The notes below the pieces were generated by a model. It was not told where the DNA came from, ran no database searches, and saw only the letters and a program-made list of their open reading frames with translations. Made by a program: the position numbers and the translations under genes. DNA of 64,000 nucleotides, from NCBI GenBank assembly GCA_963733765.1, contig CAVTEI010000003.1, positions 2,790,001 to 2,854,000 on the forward strand, written 5' to 3'. Position 1 is the stretch's first letter. Each line of letters starts with the position of its first letter. The DNA comes from DATKAS01 sp963733765. Its GTDB lineage: Bacteria > Actinomycetota > Acidimicrobiia > Acidimicrobiales > DATKAS01. Below, piece by piece: positions 15,929 through 24,427 of the stretch.

Positions 15929-17091
15929 GCCCGCTCGCCCGCGAGCAGTCGAGCACGCTGGGACTCGTCGGTCGCGATGTCGATCACGGTCCACGCCATG
16001 CCAATGGCGCCATCGACGACGGACTGGTCGGCCTTGGGAGTGACGCACGCGGCGGTGAACTCCGGCTGGTGGTTCGACGCGGGGAAGCAGTCGAGCCCGA
16101 GCATCGGATGGATGCTCGGGATCGCGAGCGAGATGTTGGCCATGTCGGTCGACCCCGCGACGCGCTGCGCGACGTCGGGAGGCACATCCAGGAATCGTCG
16201 GCCGAGCTTCTCCGCGTTCGCGCGGTAGAGGGCGGCTATCACCGTGTCGTGATCGAACTCGCTGTACGCGGGGCCAGCCTTCACGGCATCAACGGTGCAC
16301 CCGGTGGCAAGTGCGCCGGCGTCGAAGCACTTCAGAACCTTCGGTTCGAGCTCGGCGAGCTCGCGGAGGTTCCGGGACCGGACGTACCAGCGACCGACTG
16401 TCTCGTGAGGGACGATGTTGGGCACGTCGCCACCGTGGAGGACGATGCCGTGGATGCGGTCGGTCTGGCGGATGTGCTGACGGAGCAGGCCGATGGCGGT
16501 CTGCGAGACCGTGATGGCGTCGGCGGCGTTGATGCCGAGCTCGGGGAAGGCCGACGCGTGTGCGGTCTTGCCGTGGAAGTGGACCTCATAGTCCTGCACG
16601 GCGAGGCAGGGCATCTGCTCCATGTCGTCGCGGGCCATCGGGTGCACCATCATCGCCGCGTGCACTCCCGCGAACGCGCCGCGCTCGAGCAACAGCACCT
16701 TGCCGCCCCCCTTCTCCTCGGCGGGCGTGCCGATCACCTTCACCGTGATCCCCAGCTCGTCAGCCAGAGGGGCGAGGGCGAGCCCGGCGCCGACTGCAGC
16801 GGCCGCGATCACGTTGTGACCGCAGGCATGGCCGATGCTCGGCAGCGCGTCGTACTCCGCACAGATGGCGACGGTGAGTGGTCCCGTGCCTGCTGTCGCG
16901 ACGAAGGCCGTCGGCAGCTCGCACACCCCGGCCGCGATCGAGAACGGTCCGCTCAAGGCATCGGCGACCCACGCCGCCGCTCGCTCCTCCTCGAAGGCGA
17001 GCTCGGGATGGGAGTGCACCGCATGCGACAGCTCGACGAGCGCCGCCGCTACCGCGGTCACCTCGTGTTGGGCGTTCGCCTTCGCATCCAT
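15925..17091 (-). CDS. M20-family amidohydrolase/peptidase
   Basis: The 388-residue M20D-like metallohydrolase contains metal-binding segments EYDALPSIGHACGHN (near residues 85-100), GTPAEEKGGGK with the catalytic glutamate pair, and HGKTAHASAFPELGINA at the dimerisation-domain boundary. Relatives hydrolyse N-acyl amino acids, aminobenzoyl-glutamate or indole-acyl conjugates. The presence of GHACGHN favours the AbgB/amidohydrolase branch. Start MDAKANAQHE at 17091 is preferred over an upstream in-frame codon. It is the first gene of a coupled operon with two methyltransferases, so a shared small-molecule pathway is possible. Confidence 0.88.
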   Translation of the reverse strand: MDAKANAQHEVTAVAAALVELSHAVHSHPELAFEEERAAAWVADALSGPFSIAAGVCELPTAFVATAGTGPLTVAICAEYDALPSIGHACGHNVIAAAAVGAGLALAPLADELGITVKVIGTPAEEKGGGKVLLLERGAFAGVHAAMMVHPMARDDMEQMPCLAVQDYEVHFHGKTAHASAFPELGINAADAITVSQTAIGLLRQHIRQTDRIHGIVLHGGDVPNIVPHETVGRWYVRSRNLRELAELEPKVLKCFDAGALATGCTVDAVKAGPAYSEFDHDTVIAALYRANAEKLGRRFLDVPPDVAQRVAGSTDMANISLAIPSIHPMLGLDCFPASNHQPEFTAACVTPKADQSVVDGAIGMAWTVIDIATDESQRARLLAGERA

Positions 17092-17135
17092 TGCCGCGAA
17101 CCTAGCGACCACCTCTCGCACGTACCATCGCCTGG

Positions 17136-19172
17136 GTGGGGCGCCGCCGAGAGATGCGAACTGCGGCGGTCACCGCCATCGCCACTGTCCTGTTTCTCGT
17201 CGCGAGTGGATGCAGCAACATCGTCGACGAGAGTGACATCCCGGTCGTCACCCTCCCGGGCTCTGCATCAGGCGTCGAAGATGCCGCCGCGACGACGGCC
17301 GTGGGCGGACTCGATCCGAACGCCCCGCTCACGCTGGGAGCGGTGACGCTCGAGCCGTGCGACGACCTCACCGGCGCGTGGTGCGGTTCGATCGAGGTAC
17401 CCGTGATCCACTCCGATCCCGAGGGCGACACCCTCACGATCGGGTTCGAGCTCTACCCGCGACGCACCACCACGGCGCCGTCGGCCGGCACGATCGCCGC
17501 GATCGAGGGTGGGCCCGGTTACTCGTCCACAGGGGCACGGGACGCCTACCTCGCCCTCTTCGACCCCGTTCTCGACGACCACGACCTCCTTCTGGTCGAC
17601 ACGCGAGGCACGGGACGGTCGACGCCGGTCGACTGCACCGCGCTCCAGATCGGTGACCCGACGATCGCTGCTGTCAACGAGTGCGCGGCCACGCTGGGCG
17701 CTGCCCGCGACGAGTACGGCGCCGCGGCGGCGGCCGATGACCTCGCCGCGGTCATGGACGCACTCGGCGCGGGGCACATCGATCTCTACGGGGACTCGTA
17801 CGGCACGGTCATCGCGCAAGCGTTCGCGGCCCGCCACGGCGAGAAGCTCCGCAGCCTCGTGCTCGACAGCGCCCTCCCCGCGGTCGGCGCGGACCCGTTC
17901 CACGCAGATCGCATCCCCGCGGCGCTCATCGCGTTCGATCGAGTGTGCGAGCGCGACGCGACCTGCGCGGCCAGGGATGAGCCGTCTTCGGCCCGGATCG
18001 CAGCTCTCGTCGCGTCGGTGCGTCAGACCCCGGTCGCGGCCGACGTAACTGACGCCGACGGCCAGACCGTGGAGGTCACTGCCGACGCCGCATCGGTGCT
18101 GACGTTGGTTCTGTCGGCGGCAACCGACTGGACGGTGTACCGAGAGCTCGATGCCGCGGCTGGTGCATGGCTGACAGGTGATCAAGCTCCCCTGCTGCGT
18201 CTCCTGTCCCACGACCCCATGCTCGTCAGCGACGACTCGCTCGCGGTCTACTCGGCCGGAGTCGGCATCGCGGCGACCTGCTCCGACTATCCGCTGGTCT
18301 TCGACCCCGCCGAGCCGACGGCGGCGCGACTGAGCGCGATCGAGGCGGCGATCTCCGCTCAGGCGCGTGAGATCCCCGCGACATTCGGCCCCTGGACTCC
18401 CGACGAGTGGCGGGCGTCTACGGCCAACGAGCTCGACGAGTGCGCAGTGTGGCCCGCCTCCGACGACGACGACCCGCCCGCGGGCCCGAACCCTCGCTTC
18501 CCCGACGTCCCGACGCTGGTGCTGGCCGGGGACCTCGACACGCTCACACCGCCGTCGGAGGGTGCGAGCACCGCGGCGCTCTTCCCCGAAGCGTCGTTCG
18601 TGCTCGTCACGAACTCCGGACATGTCACGGCCCTCGACGACGGGTGGGGCTGCGCGTCGACCATCGTGGCCGAGTTCGTCGATGCTCGGGCACCCGTTGA
18701 CACGTCGTGCGCGAGCTCCATCCCCCCGATCCGGCCCGTCGAACGCTTCGTCCGTCAGGCCGCCGATGCCGCCGAGGCAACCGCGCAGCCGGGCGACGCG
18801 TCGACCCCGCTCGACCGCCAGATCACCACACTCGCCGTCGCGCAGGTCGGCGACGCGCTCGCGCAGTGGGCGGTGATGACGGGACTCGACGGCTCGGGCT
18901 TGCGCGGAGGCACGTTCGCAATCAGCGACGGCGACGGCGACATCGTCTCGTTCGTGTTCGAAGGAGCCAGGTTCTCCGACGATGTCGCCGTCGATGGCGC
19001 CGCGACGTGGGATCGCGCCTCGGGTCAGGTCGAGGCCGACCTCGAGGTCACCGCACCGGGCGCGGGCGGCTCCTTGAGCGTCGCGTGGGACGACAGCGCC
19101 CCCCATGCGGTCGCGATGGCCCGCGGCGCTCTCGAGGGCCGTCCGGTGAGCGTCACCTTGCCCGCGCCCTGA
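17136..19172 (+). CDS. Secreted alpha/beta hydrolase lipoprotein with TAP-like C-terminal domain
   Basis: The 678-residue protein starts with a lipoprotein signal (VTAIATVLFLVASGC). GTG 17136 or ATG 17154 could be the start. The alpha/beta-hydrolase core has the nucleophile in GDSYGT near residue 220, the TAP-like segment with LVLAGDLDTLTP near 464, and the catalytic histidine in NSGHVTA near 493. The family comprises tripeptidyl aminopeptidase-like secreted hydrolases. After the core, about 130 extra residues (550-678) form a beta-rich domain (GTFAISDGDGDIVSFVFEG) with no family I know. It should act on the outer membrane face. It is divergent from the M20 gene. Confidence 0.87.
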   Translation: MGRRREMRTAAVTAIATVLFLVASGCSNIVDESDIPVVTLPGSASGVEDAAATTAVGGLDPNAPLTLGAVTLEPCDDLTGAWCGSIEVPVIHSDPEGDTLTIGFELYPRRTTTAPSAGTIAAIEGGPGYSSTGARDAYLALFDPVLDDHDLLLVDTRGTGRSTPVDCTALQIGDPTIAAVNECAATLGAARDEYGAAAAADDLAAVMDALGAGHIDLYGDSYGTVIAQAFAARHGEKLRSLVLDSALPAVGADPFHADRIPAALIAFDRVCERDATCAARDEPSSARIAALVASVRQTPVAADVTDADGQTVEVTADAASVLTLVLSAATDWTVYRELDAAAGAWLTGDQAPLLRLLSHDPMLVSDDSLAVYSAGVGIAATCSDYPLVFDPAEPTAARLSAIEAAISAQAREIPATFGPWTPDEWRASTANELDECAVWPASDDDDPPAGPNPRFPDVPTLVLAGDLDTLTPPSEGASTAALFPEASFVLVTNSGHVTALDDGWGCASTIVAEFVDARAPVDTSCASSIPPIRPVERFVRQAADAAEATAQPGDASTPLDRQITTLAVAQVGDALAQWAVMTGLDGSGLRGGTFAISDGDGDIVSFVFEGARFSDDVAVDGAATWDRASGQVEADLEVTAPGAGGSLSVAWDDSAPHAVAMARGALEGRPVSVTLPAP

Positions 19173-19176
19173 GGCG

Positions 19177-20796
19177 TCAGGCGCGCTTCCAACGACGGGT
19201 GCGCTGATCCCGCGCGATCTGACGCACGACGTTCATCGCGGGAATCCCGGTCACGCCGCCGCCGCCGTGGGTCGCCGAACCGGCTTGGTACAGCCCGCGC
19301 AGCGGAGTGCGGAAGTCCGCGTAGCCCGGCGCCGGGCGCATGTGGAAGAGCTGATCGGGGGACAGCTCGCCGTGGAAGATGTTGCCGCCGATCAGGCCGT
19401 ACTCGTGCTCCATCTCGTGCGGGCCGATGACCGTGCGATGCAGGATCGACGCGGTGAATCCCGGCGCGACCTCTTCGACGTTCGCGATCACGCGATCCGC
19501 GTATGCGTCGAGCTCCGCCGGCATCGGCTTGTCTGCCCACTCGTGCGGGACCCACTGGGTGAACATCGACACGATGTGATGGCCCTCGGGCGCCAGTGTC
19601 GGATCGAAGACGGAAGGGATGCAGATGTCGGCGAACGGTCGGGCGGCCGCCTGACCGCCGACCGCGTCCTGAAACGCCGTCTCGACCTCGTCCAGTGATC
19701 GGGCCAGCACGATCGTGCCACCGTGCACCTCGGGGTCGAACTCGGGCTTCGCGGTGAACTCGGGCAAGCGGTCGACGGCGAGATTGATCTTCACTGTGCC
19801 GCTGCGGGTGTTCCAACGGGAGATGTCGCGCACGAACTCCTCGGGAAGCTCCGAACGGTCGACCAGGTCGAGGAAGGCAATCTTCGGATGCACGGTCGTG
19901 ACGACGATGGGTGCGGTGAGCTCCTCTCCCGCCGTCGTGACCACGCCGTGGACGCGCCCGTTGCGAGCAACGATGCGCGATACGGGCGCGTCAGTGCGGA
20001 TCTCCGCGCCGAACGACCGGGCCGCGGCGGCAATGGCTGCACTGAGCCCGCCCATGCCCCCACGGGGGAATCCCCACGACCCGAGCTCGCCGTCACCGAC
20101 ATCGCCGACCTTGTGGTGCGCCATCACGAACGCGGTACCCGGCGAGCGAGGTCCCGCCCACGTACCGATGACGCCACTCACGGACAGGACGCCGAGCATC
20201 TGCGGTGACTCGAAGTAGTCCTCGAGCAGATCGGCGATGCTCATCGAGAACAGCCGGGTGACATCAGCAGTGCCGCGGACGCCGAGCCGGCGCAGCCGCC
20301 ACGCGAGCGCGGCCTGGGACATGAGGTCACTCGGGCGCAGGCTCCCCACCGCAGGCGGCACCGCGGACAGGAGAGGCCCGAGCACCGCGGCGAGGCCCTC
20401 GAGCCATGCGTCCCACTGATCCACTGCGTCCGCGTCGTGCCGCGAGAACTTCTCGATCTCGCGACGGCGACGGGTTCGATCCGCGGGGAGTTGAAGCGAC
20501 CGGCCGTCGGGATAAGGGACGAAGTACGGGCCCTGCGGGTACACGTGATACCCGTGCCGAGCGAGATCCAGATCGCGCAGCAACGACGGCGGCAGCAGGC
20601 TCACGACGTACGAGAGCATCGTGACCTTGTATTGCGGTCCCCACGGTTGTTCCGTGACCGCGGCTCCGCCGACGACCGATCGACGTTCGAGCACAACGAC
20701 GCGTTTCCCGGCCTTCGCCAGGTACGCCGCGGTGACGAGGCCGTTGTGACCTCCGCCGACGACGATCGCGTCGTACTGGTTCGCTGGGCCCGACAC
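19177..20796 (-). CDS. Phytoene dehydrogenase-related FAD-dependent oxidoreductase (PYROXD2/CrtI-like)
   Basis: The 539-residue flavoprotein opens with the FAD dinucleotide motif VVGGGHNGLVTAAYLAKAG, followed by VVVLERRSVVGGAA. The C-terminal family block lies at GGGVTGIPAMNVVRQI. The long middle region (FVMAHHKVGDVGDGELGSWGFPRGGMGGLSAAIAAA, given here only as landmarks FPRGGMGGLS) is typical of the PYROXD2/CrtI branch. CrtI enzymes desaturate carotenoids, but this branch is broad and no carotenoid genes are nearby, so the substrate is unknown. It is divergent from the PEP-utilising gene by 77 bases, and its 3' end nearly meets the TAP hydrolase. Confidence 0.86.
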   Translation of the reverse strand: MSGPANQYDAIVVGGGHNGLVTAAYLAKAGKRVVVLERRSVVGGAAVTEQPWGPQYKVTMLSYVVSLLPPSLLRDLDLARHGYHVYPQGPYFVPYPDGRSLQLPADRTRRRREIEKFSRHDADAVDQWDAWLEGLAAVLGPLLSAVPPAVGSLRPSDLMSQAALAWRLRRLGVRGTADVTRLFSMSIADLLEDYFESPQMLGVLSVSGVIGTWAGPRSPGTAFVMAHHKVGDVGDGELGSWGFPRGGMGGLSAAIAAAARSFGAEIRTDAPVSRIVARNGRVHGVVTTAGEELTAPIVVTTVHPKIAFLDLVDRSELPEEFVRDISRWNTRSGTVKINLAVDRLPEFTAKPEFDPEVHGGTIVLARSLDEVETAFQDAVGGQAAARPFADICIPSVFDPTLAPEGHHIVSMFTQWVPHEWADKPMPAELDAYADRVIANVEEVAPGFTASILHRTVIGPHEMEHEYGLIGGNIFHGELSPDQLFHMRPAPGYADFRTPLRGLYQAGSATHGGGGVTGIPAMNVVRQIARDQRTRRWKRA

Positions 20797-20873
20797 CGCT
20801 GTCGAGGCTACGGGAGCGAGAAGGGGGAACCCCGCGCGACTACGGTGCCGACACCTGCACGAAGGAGGGGGCG

Positions 20874-22566
20874 ATGGCGGTTCCTCCGGACACCGGCGGC
20901 CTGACGTGGAGCCTCGAGCCGAGCCACTTCCCCGCCGCGCCCACCCGGTGGACGGCGCAGCTCTTCGTGACGATCCAGACCGAGGTCCTCAGGCGGGTGA
21001 CCGCAGAGGCCGGCCTTCCCGTCGACGGATTGGCGATGCGAGAGTTCGACGGCCGCGTCTACACCGTCGTCGTGCCGCTCGGCGGCAAGGCGCGCAAGCC
21101 TCCGCCGGCGGCCCTCGTGCCGCTGCTCTGCAAGGTCGTGCCCGAGCTGCGTCGCCGGGTCGCGGCGAGCAAACGGTGGGAGAGCGAGGACCGCCCGGCT
21201 CACATCATCGACGAGTGGTTCGGCGCCAAGGAGGCGGCTCTGCTCGACGAGGGCCGCATGTTCTTCCGCCTCGATCTCGAGCACCACTCTGGGGTCAAGC
21301 TCGCCGAGGCGATCGACCGCGCGATCGCCTACGCCGAGGACGCGCTGTTCTGGCACTTCTACCTGCATGGCGCGGCGGTCTGGCAGATCGGCCGTTTGGG
21401 GATGCAGCTCGAGGCGGAGCACGGATGGACCGACGCCGAGTTCGCGGCACTGTTCACCGGTCTGTCCACCACGAGCACCGGGCCGGCCGCCGCGCAGCGA
21501 GCGCTCCTCACCTTGATCGACGAGCAAGATGCCCGGAGCACCCTCGAGCGCGCCACGTCGCTCGAAGACTTGCGAGAGCTGTCAGCGCCGCTGCGCGACG
21601 CAATCGACGCCTACCTCGACAACTGGGGGCTGCGGGCGATCCGCTATGAGGTCGCGTACCCGATGGTGGCGGAACGACCCGAGTGGTTGCTTCGCCAGCT
21701 TCAAGAGCAGGCGCGGGCGAACGACGAGGACCATTCCGCGGCACACGCAGCCGCACGCGCGGCGGCCGAGCAGCGGTTGCTCGCCGACCTGGGTGACACC
21801 GAAGAGACGCGCGCGAGATTGGAGACCGCTCGTCACACGTTTCCGGTGCGCGAAAGCAACGAGACGGCCACCGTCGGGCTTCCTGCCGCCGTCCTACGCC
21901 ACGTCGGGCTCGAGGCGGGCCGTCGTCTCGCTCGGAGCGGCAATCTCGAACGACCCGACGATGTCTTCGATCTCACGATCAACGAGGTCACCGCGGTTCT
22001 GCGCGGGGCCGCGAACGCCCCGGCCGATCCCGCGTTCGCGCGCGCACACCCGACGCGAAGCCCGCCTCGCCGCCGACGCGACGCCACCTCCGCGCACGGT
22101 CGGACCGCCGCCGGACGCCGCGGCCGGTCCGCCCTCGCTGACCGGCTTCCCCCCGGCGATCGTCGAAGGCACGCGGGCGATGCTCTGGTACGCGGACAAG
22201 GTCTTCGGCGCCCCGCCACCCGTGACCGACGCCGACGCCTCCACCAACGAGATCCGGGGCACAGCTGTCTCGCCCGGTCAGTACGAAGGAACGGCTCGCG
22301 TCTTGCTGGACGAGTCGCAGCTCGAGCGCATCGAGCAAGGCGACGTGCTCGTGTGCCCGATCACCTCACCGGTCTGGTCGATGGTGTTCCCCGCGCTCGG
22401 TGCACTCGTGTGCGATGCGGGCGGGCCGCTGAGCCATCCCGCGATCATCGCCAGGGAGTTCGGGATCCCGGCGGTCGTCGGCACGGGCGTCGGCACCTCG
22501 GTGATCCCCGACGGTGCATCCGTCCTTGTCGACGGCGACAAGGGCACGGTGGGGTTGCGCCGCTAG
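20874..22566 (+). CDS. PEP-utilising mobile (swivel) domain protein without ATP-grasp domain, frameshifted
   Basis: The gene starts at ATG 20874 behind GGAGGGGG. The first frame encodes about 390 residues that are largely helical (MFFRLDLEHHSGVKLAEAID, WHFYLHGAAVWQIG). After a break near 22045 another frame supplies the C-terminal swivel domain: GDVLVCPITSPVWSMVFPAL, then GGPLSHPAIIAREFG, whose histidine is the phosphorylated residue in PPDK, PEP synthase and rifampicin phosphotransferase. The whole looks like the C-terminal part of such enzymes. The nucleotide-binding ATP-grasp domain is missing. Actinobacteria have many such stand-alone proteins of unknown role. The break is consistent with one indel. 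Confidence 0.8.
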
Positions 22567-22576
22567 ATGTACCCGG

Positions 22577-24427
22577 CTAGGTCGCGATCGGATCCGTCGC
22601 CGTTGCATCGAGCCAGCTCGCGTGGAGGCGGGCATACACGCCACCTTCGAGCACGAGGTCGCGGTGTGCGCCGCGCTCGACGAGCCGGCCCTGGTCGAAG
22701 ACGAGCACGACGTCGGAGCGCTCGGCCGTCGAGAGTCGGTGCGCGATCGTGACCGACGTGCGCCCACGCGCCAGGCTCTCCACTGCTCGCGCCAATCGGG
22801 CCTCGATCGCCGCGTCGACCGCGGAGGTGGCCTCGTCGAGAATCAGACACGCGGGGTTCGCCACGTAGGCACGGGCCAGTGCCACGAGCTGCCGCTCGCC
22901 CACCGAGAGGTGCTCTCCACGCTCTCCGACCCTCGAGTCGAGGCCTTCGGCGAGCGAGTCGACCCACTCCTCGAGGCCGAGCTCGACAAACGCCAACCGC
23001 ACTGCGTCGCGGTCGGCGGACCGCCTCCCGAAGCGGACGTTCTCGGCGATCGTCGTGTCGAAGAGGAAGGCGTCCTGCGGCACCATCACGAGCGACGACC
23101 GGAGCGAAGCGGTGTTCACGTCGCGCAGGTCGAGCCCGGCGACGAGGATCCGCCCTCGTGTCGGATCGGCGAGGCGCGTGAGGAGCTTGGCGAAGGTGGT
23201 CTTCCCCGATCCGGTGGCCCCGACGACAGCGACGCTCGTCCCCGACTCGATCGTGACGGAGACATCGCGGAGGGCAGGCGCGGGGATCTCTCGCGACCCG
23301 GGGCGGGGTCGGTAGGAGAAGGAGACGTTCTCGGCGACGATCGACGGCGGGCCGGGGGGAAGCGGGACGCCGGGCACGGGTTCGACGACGTCGATCGGCG
23401 TGTCGAGCAGATCGAGCACTCGCCGCCAGCCCGACACCGCGGTCTGGGTTTGGTCGAGGATCTCGGTGACCTCCGCGACGGGTTCGAGGAAGCGGTTGAC
23501 GAGGAGCATGAAACCGACGAGCTCACCAGCGGTGAGACCCGACGCGGGGCCCATCACGACGCCGACGACGACCACGGCGGCCACGGTGAGGACCGCGAAC
23601 AGCTCGCCCGACGGGAACATCAGGGCGTTCAGGGCGCTGGCGCGGATGCCGGCAGTGCGCTCGCCCTCGATCGTCGTGTCGATGCGCTTCGTCGTCGACT
23701 CGGTCGTCCCGTAGCTGCGGATCACCGCGGCTCCCATGACGACCTCGGAGACCGCGGTGAGGAGATCGGCGATGCGGATCCGCACCACGTCGTACGCGGC
23801 GACGAGCCGCACCTGGAGCACCCGCAGCAGGAACGGGAGCGGTGCGCTCGCGAGCAACGCGACGAGCGCAAGCTTCCAGTTGAAGACGAACATCGTGATC
23901 ACCACCGCGACGATCACCATGCCGTTGACGATCCACGCGATTCCTCCCCAGTTGAAGAACTGGCTCAGCGTCTCGACGTCGGACGTCACTCGGCTCACGA
24001 GCGCTCCTCGGCGCTCCTCGGCGTGGTGCGCGATCGACAGCCGATGAAGATGACGGAACGCCCGGGTGCGAAGCCCGAAGAGCGCATGCTCACCCGCCCG
24101 CGCGAGCCGCCGAGCGGCCAGCAACGTGGCGATGGTCGTCACGACCACGACGACCGCGCCGACCGCGGACAGCCCGACGACCTGGGCGACGTCGATGCCG
24201 CCCTCGTCGAAGCCCTTGTCGATGACCTGCTGCACGAGCACGGGGATGACGACGCGACCGACGGCGCCGACCATGGCGAGGAGGATCGTGAGGCCCACTC
24301 CCTCCCGAAGCTCGGGGCTGGCGCGCCACCCGCGTCGCAGGATGCTGAGCACCGACGTCGGCGCGGCGTCGTCGGCCGGATCCACGTCGAGCGGGTCCAC
24401 GTCGAGCGGATTCACGACCGCGCTCAT
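22577..24427 (-). CDS. ABC exporter half-transporter (permease-ATPase), catalytic-Glu subunit
   Basis: The 616-residue half-transporter has an N-terminal transmembrane domain (six helices, about residues 45-340) and a C-terminal ATPase. Walker A is GATGSGKTT near residue 400, the signature LSVGERQLV near 505, and Walker B CLILDEATSAVD near 525. The Walker B is followed by the normal catalytic glutamate, but the signature departs from LSGGQ. The start overlaps the stop of the upstream half-transporter (24424-24427). The pair should form a heterodimeric type IV exporter of lipids or drugs. The substrate cannot be told from the sequence. It ends 10 bases before the convergent mobile-domain gene. 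Confidence 0.92.
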   Translation of the reverse strand: MSAVVNPLDVDPLDVDPADDAAPTSVLSILRRGWRASPELREGVGLTILLAMVGAVGRVVIPVLVQQVIDKGFDEGGIDVAQVVGLSAVGAVVVVVTTIATLLAARRLARAGEHALFGLRTRAFRHLHRLSIAHHAEERRGALVSRVTSDVETLSQFFNWGGIAWIVNGMVIVAVVITMFVFNWKLALVALLASAPLPFLLRVLQVRLVAAYDVVRIRIADLLTAVSEVVMGAAVIRSYGTTESTTKRIDTTIEGERTAGIRASALNALMFPSGELFAVLTVAAVVVVGVVMGPASGLTAGELVGFMLLVNRFLEPVAEVTEILDQTQTAVSGWRRVLDLLDTPIDVVEPVPGVPLPPGPPSIVAENVSFSYRPRPGSREIPAPALRDVSVTIESGTSVAVVGATGSGKTTFAKLLTRLADPTRGRILVAGLDLRDVNTASLRSSLVMVPQDAFLFDTTIAENVRFGRRSADRDAVRLAFVELGLEEWVDSLAEGLDSRVGERGEHLSVGERQLVALARAYVANPACLILDEATSAVDAAIEARLARAVESLARGRTSVTIAHRLSTAERSDVVLVFDQGRLVERGAHRDLVLEGGVYARLHASWLDATATDPIAT

